Below are positions 1 to 6,618 of a stretch of DNA of 25,605 bases, piece by piece (position 1 is the stretch's first letter; the number at the start of each line of letters is the position of its first letter). Location of the stretch: contig SFHH01000032.1 of assembly GCA_004555735.1 (NCBI GenBank), positions 1-25,605 of the forward strand. The letters run 5' to 3'. A program made the position numbers and the translations under genes. The notes under the pieces are model-generated. The model worked only from the letters and a program-made list of their open reading frames with translations, ran no database searches and was not told where the DNA came from. Origin of the DNA: Acidaminococcus fermentans (GTDB lineage: Bacteria; Bacillota_C; Negativicutes; Acidaminococcales; Acidaminococcaceae).

Positions 1-1
1 C

Positions 2-2344
2 TACCGGAAAACCAGACGGAAATACCAGGACGGACACAAGGACTTCCTGTTCAAGTACCAGGATGAAAGCGGGAATACCGTATGGAGCAAGCCGGCCGGG
101 TGCAACAATCTGTATAACCTGGATAAACTGGCCACAGCGGCCCCGGATACGCCTTTATATATCGTAGAAGGTGAAAAGTGTGCGGACGCAATGACGGCGG
201 CGGGCTTCCTGGCAACGACTACCAACACAGGAGCGAAAAACAGGATAGATAAATATCTGTCCGATACTGACCGGAAACACCTGGACAAGTTCCCTGTAAA
301 AGTCATGATCCCGGACAATGACAAGCCGGGCGGCGAATATGCGCAAGCCTGGAAGCAGGAGCAAGGGGCCAGGATCCTTCCTTTACCGGATATATGGCCA
401 GAGTGTCCCCAAAAGGGCGATATTGCCGACTATTTCCAGGCCGGCGGGGATCCGGACAAGATTAGAAACTATCAGTTCCCAAAAGAGAAAGAAGAAGCGG
501 CGGCCCTGGATTCGGAAACCGGCCAGGATCTGCAATTCACGAAAGAATTTTTTGAAGCCCTGGACAAAGAACAGCTGATAAACCCGGAACTGTTTGCAAG
601 GATTTATGCTGTCAAGGATCCAGTGGAACGGCAACGGGTGGAAACATTGGCTGGCTTCCGGGCTGGTGTGCTTCATTGCAAACGAGATTTTGAAAAGAAT
701 TTCAAGACCTTCAAATGGGAACAGGCCAAAAAAAGAGAAGATGGGAGCCAGGAAGAAAGGTGCACCCAATTCCCGGACCAGCCATTACAGTTGTGGTGCG
801 GTGAATGGTGCTGTAATGAACGGGGCGTTCGGAAATTCATTTATCTGGCCAATGGGGACATAAAAACAGAAATAGTGTCCCCTATCCCTTTATTGCCTAC
901 AGCGATCTACGAGAACCAGGAAGAAGGAACGGAAAAAATTGAACTGTCATTCTTCAAGAACGGCAGATGGAAAAAGACCATAGTACCCCGTTCGGACGTG
1001 GCCAATAAGGCCAAAATTGTTGGACTGGCTGACAAGGGTATAGAAGTCACCAGCGGAACGGCCAATTTCCTGGTGAACTACATTTCCGACATGGTGAACT
1101 GGAATCCGGATAAATTGCCACAGGTTGCCAGTGTCGGCCACATGGGATGGATTGCCGGCGGGGAATTTGTTCCTTACGCTGATTCAGTTCAACCAGATTT
1201 CGGCGATCAATTCGGCGTATTACTGAAAGCCCTGGAACCAAAAGGAACCTTGCCAGGATGGTATGGGGTTGTGGTTCCTCTTCTGAAAAGCCCCTTCATG
1301 CGTATGGCCATAGCCGCAAGCCTGGCCAGCGTCCTTATAAGCCCCCTGCAAGCGTTGCCTTTTGTCTTTCATTTATGGGGCGGAACAAATGCAGGGAAAA
1401 CGGTTGCACTCATGGTGGCGGCCAGTATATGGGGAAATCCTAAAGGAAAACTGGTGGATACCATGAACAACACCATAAATTACATTATGGAAAAAGCGGC
1501 AATCCTGTACAGTGTTCCTTTTTTCGGGGACGAATTGCAGACAATCAAGGAAGCCAATGGAACCTACGATAAACTGATTTACCAGGTAACTGGCCAGGCT
1601 AACCGGGGAAGATTGCGGGCCAATGGAACCATGGGGCGGCGGCTGTCCTGGCAAAACAGTTTCCTTTTCACGGGGGAAGAACCCATAACACAGAGCAACA
1701 GCGGCGGCGGGGCCATCAACCGGGTTATTGAACTGGAATGCACAGAGAAGATTATTCAAGACGGCAACGGGACTGTTGCGGCAATTACTGACTGTTACGG
1801 GGTGTTGGGGCCGGCCTTCATTGAGCGAGTGAAGCAGAGCCAGGCCACCACCAAAACCATATTCAGACAGTATGAAAAGGAGCTTTTGGACATGGGCGGA
1901 ACAGGAAAGCAGGCGCAAGCCCTGGCCCTTATGCTGACCGCCTACGATCTTTTTCAGAGCATGGCCCCGGCCGGCTGTCCTATGCTGACCATAGAGAACG
2001 TAAAAGGGTGTATGAAGAGTTTGCAGGAAGTGGACGTAACACAGCGGGCCTATCAGTATGTTTGTGGTCAGATTGCAATCAACCAAAACAAGTTTCGCAT
2101 GGGTGGTATCAATCCAAAAGGCGAAACATGGGGCGGAACGGCTGGCTGTAGTACCGTGAATATCTTCAAGGAAGCCCTGGAACGGATCCTAAAAGAAGGA
2201 GGCTATTCATTGCGGGCGGTCAAGCAGAAATGGTTAGACCGGGGCTTATTGATCCGTCACAAAGGGCGGATTTTCTGGAACGGATCCATTGGCGGGGTTA
2301 CAGGCCAGGTTGGACAATTAGCGTTGCCACCCAAAGACGATTAA
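2..2344 (+). CDS. Phage/plasmid-type primase-helicase (TOPRIM + DUF927-like), 5' end outside window
   Basis: The reading frame is open from base 2, so the gene begins upstream of the window and about 780 residues are visible. A TOPRIM-like core is seen near bases 160-330: the nucleotide-facing motif IVEGEKCADAM and, about 45 residues later, an acidic PDNDKPG motif. Around 1378-1402 lies a Walker A motif (GGTNAGKT), followed near 1525 by a Walker B-like FFGDE. This arrangement is typical of DUF927-family primase-helicases in prophages, satellites and integrative elements, which prime and unwind element DNA. An ATG at 191 exists but would cut through the TOPRIM domain, so it is not the start. 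The gene is followed at once by an AT-rich repeat region that could be its origin. Family assignment is fairly sure; the exact element type is not. Confidence 0.85.
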   Translation, partial: YRKTRRKYQDGHKDFLFKYQDESGNTVWSKPAGCNNLYNLDKLATAAPDTPLYIVEGEKCADAMTAAGFLATTTNTGAKNRIDKYLSDTDRKHLDKFPVKVMIPDNDKPGGEYAQAWKQEQGARILPLPDIWPECPQKGDIADYFQAGGDPDKIRNYQFPKEKEEAAALDSETGQDLQFTKEFFEALDKEQLINPELFARIYAVKDPVERQRVETLAGFRAGVLHCKRDFEKNFKTFKWEQAKKREDGSQEERCTQFPDQPLQLWCGEWCCNERGVRKFIYLANGDIKTEIVSPIPLLPTAIYENQEEGTEKIELSFFKNGRWKKTIVPRSDVANKAKIVGLADKGIEVTSGTANFLVNYISDMVNWNPDKLPQVASVGHMGWIAGGEFVPYADSVQPDFGDQFGVLLKALEPKGTLPGWYGVVVPLLKSPFMRMAIAASLASVLISPLQALPFVFHLWGGTNAGKTVALMVAASIWGNPKGKLVDTMNNTINYIMEKAAILYSVPFFGDELQTIKEANGTYDKLIYQVTGQANRGRLRANGTMGRRLSWQNSFLFTGEEPITQSNSGGGAINRVIELECTEKIIQDGNGTVAAITDCYGVLGPAFIERVKQSQATTKTIFRQYEKELLDMGGTGKQAQALALMLTAYDLFQSMAPAGCPMLTIENVKGCMKSLQEVDVTQRAYQYVCGQIAINQNKFRMGGINPKGETWGGTAGCSTVNIFKEALERILKEGGYSLRAVKQKWLDRGLLIRHKGRIFWNGSIGGVTGQVGQLALPPKDD

Positions 2345-2350
2345 GGCGCA

Positions 2351-2638
2351 TTTTGTTAAATTGGTAAATTTCAGAGCCATTTTGTTAAACCCGAAACCCC
2401 GCATGAATCCTTGCTGTAAAAGCATAATTTAACAAATTTAACATTTTTAACAATAAATAATATATATATATAGTCTAATTTATTGTGAAAAGATACCCAT
2501 ACCCCATAACACAATAAAACAATATATATAGTGTTATTACGCAAAAAAACTGTTAAATTGTTAAAAAATCCCGTAGAGCAAGGCGGGGTGCGGGTTTTCG
2601 GTTTAACAAAGTTCAAAACAGACTGGTGAATTTTAACA
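2351..2638. other. Candidate replication origin: AT-rich dyad region with nine TTAACA boxes
   Basis: This non-coding stretch lies between the primase-helicase and the next gene. The box TTAACA, or its complement TGTTAA, occurs at 2354, 2383, 2429, 2438, 2447, 2551, 2559, 2603 and 2633. The three at 2429-2452 are tandem at exactly 9-bp spacing (TTTAACA plus two bases). An imperfect inverted repeat of about 33 bp (2381-2414 against 2578-2610) brackets an AT-rich centre that includes ATATATATATA near 2460. Iterons plus an AT-rich unwinding tract beside a primase-helicase is the usual layout of an element origin. It could instead be an operator array for a phage regulator. Function is inferred. 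Confidence 0.45.
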
Positions 2639-2661
2639 AAAAAGTGGTAAAGGCGGCGAAC

Positions 2662-3147
2662 ATGGACGGGAAAGAGCAAGTGAAAGCATGGTTGAAGAGC
2701 TATAAAACCTGGAAACGGTTCATCCAGAATACAGACAAGACCATTCAGAGCCTTGTTGCAAAGATGAACCAGAAGCCAGCCCCGGCGGCCGTCCGTTATG
2801 ACAGAACACCAGGAAGCCCCGGCGGCTGGTATAACAGCCAGGAGGAAAAGGCCCTGGAACGGAAACAGGAGTTACTGGAACAGATTGAAGAGCTTCAAGC
2901 CAGGACACGGACGGCCAGAAAGAACGTCCTGTTGTTGGATACGGCCATAGCTTCCCTGGATCCATTAGATATGAAGTTGATCCGGTGCAGGGATCTGGAA
3001 GGCAAGACCTGGCTACAAACGGCCCTTGCTATGAACTGTAGTGAAAGCGGCTGTAGATACCAACATGACAACGTGGTGAAAGAACTGGCTGTCCTGCTTT
3101 TTGGGGATGATCTGACAGCAGAGAACCAGGAACCCCGGAAAAACTAG
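2662..3147 (+). CDS. DUF1492/ArpU-like phage transcriptional regulator
   Basis: This 161-residue, highly charged protein has a helical middle rich in Glu, Gln and Arg (residues about 60-105, probably coiled coil). Its C-terminal segment reads LDPLDMKLIRCRDLEGKTW, then about 25 residues resembling the sigma-70 region 4-like helix-turn-helix of ArpU/RinA/DUF1492 late-gene regulators. Those proteins activate packaging and structural genes in Gram-positive phages. The frame is open further upstream to a GTG at 2626. ATG 2662 was chosen because it has AAAGG eight bases ahead and family members begin similarly, whereas GTG 2626 has no Shine-Dalgarno sequence. The late genes it would control are not seen downstream, in keeping with a remnant or satellite. 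Confidence 0.6.
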   Translation: MDGKEQVKAWLKSYKTWKRFIQNTDKTIQSLVAKMNQKPAPAAVRYDRTPGSPGGWYNSQEEKALERKQELLEQIEELQARTRTARKNVLLLDTAIASLDPLDMKLIRCRDLEGKTWLQTALAMNCSESGCRYQHDNVVKELAVLLFGDDLTAENQEPRKN

Positions 3148-3515
3148 GCTACGACCTTACAAAACTTGACATACATTTGACCTGGTGAAACCTAGTCATG
3201 GAACGGCCTGGGAACTGAAAGGCATTCTGGAAAACAAAACGCATTCCCAAAACGAATTTAGAAACGGAAACGGACGGGCCTATATCCTTCTATGGGCCAG
3301 GGGCTTCCGTGCTGTAGTACCCCTTACGGGCGGCTATGGGACGCCACAGAGGGCAACAGGAAGGCATGGACACCAGGGATAACGACACCAGCGGCGGGGC
3401 GGCCAGAGTGCGGCGGTGAAGCTATGGACACCAGGGCATTATACCGGCCGACAGAATAGCCAGGGGGAAGGGCTGGCATGGTGGTACAGCTTTCATGCAA
3501 TAGAGAGTGCAGAGA
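3148..3515 (+). other. Non-coding segment of the phage-like element, possible structured RNA
   Basis: No ORF here has a convincing start, codon pattern or family resemblance. A TTGACA lies at about 3167, without a good -10 box. A 13-base unit (ATGGACACCAGGG) occurs twice, near 3366 and 3423. Near 3476-3498 GCATG and CATGC can form a hairpin, and the segment runs directly into the terminator at 3516. The combination of direct repeat, hairpin and terminator suggests a non-coding transcript, but no known RNA family is recognised. Confidence 0.25.
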
Positions 3516-3553
3516 CAGAGGGAGCAATGGACGGCGGCCCCCTCTGCTTTTTT
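3516..3553 (+). terminator. Rho-independent terminator
   Basis: CAGAGGG (3516-3522) pairs with CCCTCTG (3540-3546), extendable by neighbouring G-C pairs. It is followed by C and a run of T (3548-3553). It would end a transcript covering the ArpU-like gene and the non-coding segment after it. Confidence 0.6.
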
Positions 3554-4300
3554 ATTGCCTATCAGCATGGGGAAAAATCGTTGCCAAAAATAGCAATGAA
3601 CTTTTTTTTCTCAAGGATCCAGACAGGAAACCAGCCACAGGCCCCCCCCCCGGTGCATGGACGGCCAGGCCCAAAGAGTGACGCCGGGGGCGGCCCTTTC
3701 TTTCACACACGGGCCGGCCGCCTAGGGGGTGTAGCCTATCCAGACACCCCCGGGGACGGGTAAAATTGTTTCCCCCTTTTGAAATTACGACCGCCAGCCC
3801 TCTATATTTCTGCAAAATCCCCCGATTCAATTTTGAATTTTTCACCGTTTGACAGTGTGCAGGAATGACAGACTTTACAAGGATAAACCTTCCAGGATAC
3901 GCCATATCTCTAAAATAAGCCGCAAAGACCCGCCCCCCGGGGTGAAGAAATCAGCTAGGACAAACAGACCCGTGTAGCCCTCTTCCGTGAAATATAGTCA
4001 ATTTCACAGCCCCGGTAGATGGACAGCCGGCCGCCTATGGCTTTCTGGATCTGACCAACTACCAGGGAGAAATCCAAACAGGAAAAACCGTCTGGAATGC
4101 GATATAAGCAGAGAAAAACAAGCGGTCTATATAACTATATGGGTCAGTGAACTTGTATAGAAATATTCGCTTCCCAAAGCCTACAGACGAACACAGAGGG
4201 CATTTCATGGAATCGGGAATAGCCAGTTTTCCCGCTCATGGGAAAAGAAACCATTGCCGCATGGATCCCCCGGCCTATGATGGTATAATACCGTTTACAT
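3554..4300. other. Gene-poor tail of the phage-like element with GC-rich hairpin region
   Basis: No gene can be supported over this stretch. Bases 3640-3770 are extremely GC-rich and contain GGGGGTGT (3725-3732) facing ACACCCCC (3744-3751) across an 11-base loop, with no T-run, so it is not an ordinary terminator. The position after an ArpU-like gene is where phages often carry terminase genes or packaging (cos/pac) sites, but no terminase is present. On the minus strand, a frame broken by TAG codons over about 3814-4140 includes a Cys-rich CKVCHSC segment without a start codon. An extended -10 box (TGGTATAAT) lies at 4281-4289, just ahead of the antitoxin promoter. Confidence 0.3.
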
Positions 4301-4302
4301 GA

Positions 4303-4331
4303 TTGACTTTATTATCTTTCTGGCTTATAAT
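4303..4331 (+). promoter_or_regulatory. Promoter of antitoxin-like RNA
   Basis: TTGACT (4303-4308) and a perfect TATAAT (4326-4331) are separated by exactly 17 bases. This is one of the best promoter matches in the window. It points rightward into a segment that holds only the repeated antisense-like sequence and a hairpin, with a predicted start near 4338. Confidence 0.75.
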
Positions 4332-4337
4332 GGAATC

Positions 4338-4405
4338 AGCCAAAAAGATAGAATGTGCATACATGCACGAATACCCCCGGACTGGTACTCCGGGGGTATT
4401 TCATT
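4338..4405 (+). ncRNA. Candidate type I antitoxin RNA (RNA II-like)
   Basis: The predicted transcript is about 65 nt, from the strong promoter at 4303-4331 to the hairpin at 4370-4400. Its 5' part (4340-4368) carries GATAGAATGTG and CATACATGCAC. The same two blocks occur on the + strand at 4491-4501 and 4505-4515, split by three extra bases, across the start codon of the convergent toxin ORF. The RNA is therefore complementary in trans to the toxin mRNA around its Shine-Dalgarno sequence and start. Length, convergent layout, shared terminator and direct repeats match RNA II of the Enterococcus Fst/par system. The role is inferred from architecture. Confidence 0.6.
4370..4400. terminator. Bidirectional hairpin shared by toxin and antitoxin transcripts
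   Basis: AATACCCCCGG (4370-4380) and CCGGGGGTATT (4390-4400) form a perfect 11-bp stem with a 9-base loop. It lies between the convergent toxin gene and antitoxin RNA. U-tracts are short on both sides. Confidence 0.7.
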
Positions 4406-4408
4406 AGG

Positions 4409-4507
4409 CTAATTGCCGCCTTTGTCGTGTTCGTCTAACCATTTGCGAATGTAGTAGCCAACTACACTAGCCACGACGGACACCAAAAAAGATAGAATGT
4501 GTTCCAT
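4409..4507 (-). CDS. Small hydrophobic peptide, Fst-like type I toxin candidate
   Basis: This 32-residue peptide has one predicted membrane segment (about residues 4-20, Ile, Leu, Val and Ala rich) and then a charged tail beginning RKWLDEHDK. That is the plan of Fst/Ldr-type toxins, which insert in the inner membrane. The start at 4507 has a strong Shine-Dalgarno sequence (AAGGGGGT) seven bases ahead. A longer frame to 4591 would run through the promoter and is rejected. In the leader, GCACCC can pair with GGGTGC (+ strand 4512-4517 with 4536-4541), covering the ribosome site, and CTGTTG can pair with CAACAG. Such leader structures are known to delay Fst translation. No homologue was searched, so the toxin role is inferred. 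Confidence 0.6.
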   Translation of the reverse strand: MEHILSFLVSVVASVVGYYIRKWLDEHDKGGN

Positions 4508-4553
4508 ACATGCACCCCCTTCCTGTTGCCAGAATGGGTGCGACAACAGATTT

Positions 4554-4562
4554 ATTATATCA
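4554..4562 (-). promoter_or_regulatory. Extended -10 promoter of the toxin-like gene
   Basis: On the minus strand this reads TGATATAAT, a perfect -10 with the TGN extension. The -35 region is poor, as is usual for extended -10 promoters. The start would be near 4547, giving a leader of about 40 bases that holds the hairpins described for the toxin. Confidence 0.6.
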
Positions 4563-4634
4563 TAATGGGGCATGAAAAAGACATTGCCCAATACCAGGCA
4601 AAAGAAAAAGCCCCTGGAAGGAATCCAGGAGCCT

Positions 4635-4643
4635 TGTTATAAT
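4635..4643 (+). promoter_or_regulatory. Extended -10 promoter ahead of a terminator-ended leader or small RNA
   Basis: TGTTATAAT is a perfect extended -10. The -35 candidate TGGAAG (4615-4620) is weak. Transcription would begin near 4650. Confidence 0.45.
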
Positions 4644-4649
4644 ACAGGG

Positions 4650-4784
4650 GTGCAACAGAAATTTGTATGGTGCGCATTTTTTGCGCATTTATTCAAATCG
4701 GGTCTTTTAAATGGCGGCTGTACAGGCTTTTCCCGCCTTATCCGCCAGCCATGGGGGCTGCTGCGCATGCAGCAGCCCCTTTTT
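4650..4784 (+). ncRNA. Possible small RNA or attenuated leader upstream of the FAD dehydrogenase gene
   Basis: The segment starts just after an extended -10 box and ends at a strong terminator (4754-4784). It has no convincing ORF and contains a GCGC-AT-rich-GCGC hairpin near 4672-4687. At about 135 nt it could be an independent small RNA. It could also be the leader of the following dehydrogenase gene with an attenuator, since that gene begins only 50 bases after the terminator. The sequence matches no riboswitch class that I recognise. Confidence 0.35.
4754..4784 (+). terminator. Strong rho-independent terminator
   Basis: GGGGCTGCTGC (4754-4764) pairs perfectly with GCAGCAGCCCC (4769-4779) across the loop GCAT. 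Five T follow. Confidence 0.8.
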
Positions 4785-4832
4785 ACTATAAAAAATGCAG
4801 GGGCCATTGGCTCGCAAAGGAAGGAAAGAAGC

Positions 4833-6233
4833 ATGAAAACGTATCAACCCATTACCGGGGAAGTCCTGGCTGAACTGCGCAGCATTGTAGGAGAGAAGTA
4901 TGTCTGGACGGATCCGGAACATCTGGAACAATATAAAACCGACGAAGAGACCGATCCCCGGAAGTTCCATCTGCCAGAAGCGGTGGTTTCCCCTGGCTCC
5001 ACAGAAGAAATCGCTGAAATCCTGAAACTGGCCAACCGGGAACAGTTCCCGGTAACGCCTCGGAGCGGAGGGACCAGCGTGTCCGACGGAGCCATCCCCG
5101 TGTGTGGAGGACTGGTGCTCCTGATGGAACGGATGGATAAGATCCTCAAAGTGGATCCGGAGGGCATGTATCTGGTAGCCCAGGCTGGCGTCCGTACCCT
5201 GGATGTCCAGCGGGCCGCCAGGGAAAAGGGCCTTTTCTATGCCGGGGATCCCTGCAGTGCTGACAGCTGCCTGATTGGGGGCAACCTGGCTACCAATGCT
5301 GGCGGCGACAAGGCCGTACGCTATGGCACTACCCGGAGTCAGGTCCACGCTGTCGAAGTGGTGTTGCCCAACGGGCAGATCGCCCGCCTGGGGACCCGGT
5401 GCAAAAAGAACTCCACTGGTTACTGTCTGGATCAGCTGGTGATCGGCAGTGAAGGGACCCTGGGAATCATCACGGAAGTGACCTTGAAACTGCTGCCTCT
5501 GGCTCCCTATAAAGCCGATGTGCTGGCCATCTTCACTGATCAGGCCAAGGCTACGGGCATCGTACCTGTCCTGCTGCGGGAAGGGCTGGACCCCACCAGC
5601 GTAGAATTCATGGATAATGCCTTTGTCCGGTCTGCCAGCGACTATTCCCAGCTGAACCTAGGCCATTACGAGGATGGCTCCTATGTGATACTGACCTTGG
5701 AATGTTTTGACGAAGAGGAACTGGACAAAAAACTGCTCAAATTGGACGGACTGTGCCGGAGCCATGGGGCAGCGGATGTGCGGGTGGCCGATGACCGGGT
5801 ATGGACCCTGCGGAAGAATTGTCTGGAATCTACCCGGGTGCTGAGCAAAGTCATGACCAGCGATGATTTCGTGGTCCCTCTGGATAAAATCGCCCAGGCC
5901 ATCGATGCCCTGTCCGCGGAAGCCAATAAATACCCCTTCCGAGTGTTCACCCTGGCCCATGCAGGGGACGGGAATCTCCACTTCGCTATCTTGAAGGGAG
6001 AACTGTCCGATACGGAATGGGAACAGGCTCTGGGGGCTTTCCATGAAAAAGCCTATCAGTACATCTATGCCATGGGCGGGAAACTCAGCGGAGAACATGG
6101 TATCGGGGCCAAGAAAGTGGAGCAGCTGGCCCGGCTGGCGGATCCGGGAGAGCTGTATATGATGGAAACCATCAAAAAGGCTCTGGATCCGCTGGATATC
6201 CTGAATCCCGGAAAGGTATTGGAAGTGTACTAA
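4833..6233 (+). CDS. FAD-binding oxidoreductase of the glycolate oxidase GlcD / D-lactate dehydrogenase family
   Basis: This 466-residue protein is the usual length for GlcD-type flavoproteins, which oxidise 2-hydroxy acids such as glycolate or D-lactate using FAD. The N-terminal PCMH-type FAD domain shows PRSGGTSVSDGA (about residue 75) and NLATNAGGDKAVRYG (about 150). The C-terminal FAD-oxidase domain shows HAGDGNLH (about 376) and GEHGIGAKK (about 420). The frame is open further upstream to 4572, but that stretch runs through a terminator. ATG 4833 has AAAGGAAGG ahead and begins at the family's normal N-terminus. No iron-sulfur partner (GlcF) or electron-transfer flavoprotein genes are next to it, so the electron acceptor and exact substrate are unknown. 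Confidence 0.85.
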   Translation: MKTYQPITGEVLAELRSIVGEKYVWTDPEHLEQYKTDEETDPRKFHLPEAVVSPGSTEEIAEILKLANREQFPVTPRSGGTSVSDGAIPVCGGLVLLMERMDKILKVDPEGMYLVAQAGVRTLDVQRAAREKGLFYAGDPCSADSCLIGGNLATNAGGDKAVRYGTTRSQVHAVEVVLPNGQIARLGTRCKKNSTGYCLDQLVIGSEGTLGIITEVTLKLLPLAPYKADVLAIFTDQAKATGIVPVLLREGLDPTSVEFMDNAFVRSASDYSQLNLGHYEDGSYVILTLECFDEEELDKKLLKLDGLCRSHGAADVRVADDRVWTLRKNCLESTRVLSKVMTSDDFVVPLDKIAQAIDALSAEANKYPFRVFTLAHAGDGNLHFAILKGELSDTEWEQALGAFHEKAYQYIYAMGGKLSGEHGIGAKKVEQLARLADPGELYMMETIKKALDPLDILNPGKVLEVY

Positions 6234-6237
6234 AAAA

Positions 6238-6263
6238 GGGGGTGTGAAAGAATTCACACCCCC
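6238..6263. terminator. Hairpin after the FAD dehydrogenase gene
   Basis: GGGGGTGTGAA (6238-6248) pairs perfectly with TTCACACCCCC (6253-6263). There is no T-run on the right, but six A precede it, so the U-tract would serve leftward transcription better. For the dehydrogenase mRNA it may act mainly as a 3'-protecting hairpin, with final termination at 6411-6445. Confidence 0.55.
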
Positions 6264-6410
6264 AGTCACGGGCCGCGAGTCACGGGTCACGAGCTTGGAA
6301 GTTCAACCCGGTTGTTCCTTTTCTATAGAATGATAAGGGAAAATCGAATGAAATTTGGAAAACCGGATCTTTGGGCTGTAGCAACAAGCCCGCGACTCAC
6401 GGCCCGCGAC
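6264..6410. repeat. Short intergenic repeats of the TCACGGG/CACGAG type in inverted arrangement
   Basis: Copies of GTCACGGG, CCGCGAGTCACGGG and GTCACGAG lie at 6265-6292. An inverted counterpart (CCCGCGACTCACGGCCCGCG) lies at about 6389-6409. They flank about 95 bases of AT-rich sequence without a gene. This looks like a dispersed extragenic repeat, not a coding remnant. Confidence 0.5.
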
Positions 6411-6445
6411 AAAAAAAGACTGTTGCGCGGGCAACAGTCTTTTTT
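6411..6445. terminator. Bidirectional terminator between the FAD dehydrogenase gene and the SRP RNA
   Basis: GACTGTTGC and GCAACAGTC form a perfect stem around the loop GCGG. A7 lies on the left and T6 on the right, so it works for both the rightward dehydrogenase transcript and the leftward SRP RNA transcript. Confidence 0.85.
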
Positions 6446-6455
6446 CTTTATTTTC

Positions 6456-6580
6456 CCGGCGGGCTGCAGGGGCAGGCACCCCTGCGGCACATGGGGGTAT
6501 CTGCTTATTGCTGCTTCCTTCCGGACCTGACAAGATTCACAGGCCTCCATTGCGCAGGACCCACTCCTGCAGTCCGCCGG
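6456..6580 (-). ncRNA. ffs: Signal recognition particle RNA, small bacterial type (4.5S)
   Basis: On the minus strand the segment contains the conserved SRP domain IV sequence GTCAGGTCCGGAAGGAAGCA. Its ends pair (CCGGCGG with CCGCCGG), giving a rod-like RNA of about 125 nt. It binds Ffh to target nascent membrane and secreted proteins. The short form lacks the Alu domain found in Bacillus. It lies just downstream of tRNA-Ser, probably from the same promoter (6775-6803), and ends at the bidirectional terminator. End positions are set from the terminal pairing and may be off by a few bases. Confidence 0.92.
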
Positions 6581-6605
6581 AAAAATAAAAGCCGCACGAC
6601 GCGGC
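6581..6605 (-). terminator. Weak hairpin with T-run between tRNA-Ser and SRP RNA
   Basis: On the minus strand GCCGC and GCGGC pair around a five-base loop, followed by TTTTATTTTT. It resembles a leaky terminator or processing hairpin that could set the tRNA:SRP RNA ratio. Confidence 0.4.
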
Positions 6606-6618
6606 TGATTGGATAAAA

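Noticed and set aside
2371..2679. 102-codon minus-strand frame across the TTAACA array
   Set aside because: It lies over the dyad-symmetric AT-rich region, has no ribosome site and no protein-like pattern.
3416..3763. 115-codon frame in the gene-poor tail of the element
   Set aside because: It crosses the terminator at 3516-3553, has no Shine-Dalgarno sequence, and its composition is that of non-coding GC-rich DNA.
4059..4208. Minus-strand 49-codon frame starting MKCPLCSS
   Set aside because: There is no Shine-Dalgarno sequence and only one CxxC pair; no further zinc-ribbon pattern follows, so chance is likely.
4508..4591. Upstream extension of the toxin-like ORF (60-residue form from 4591)
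   Set aside because: It would run through the extended -10 promoter and the leader hairpins. ATG 4507 has a strong Shine-Dalgarno sequence.
4572..4832. Upstream extension of the FAD dehydrogenase frame
   Set aside because: The stretch passes through a promoter and a perfect terminator. The family N-terminus and Shine-Dalgarno sequence point to ATG 4833.
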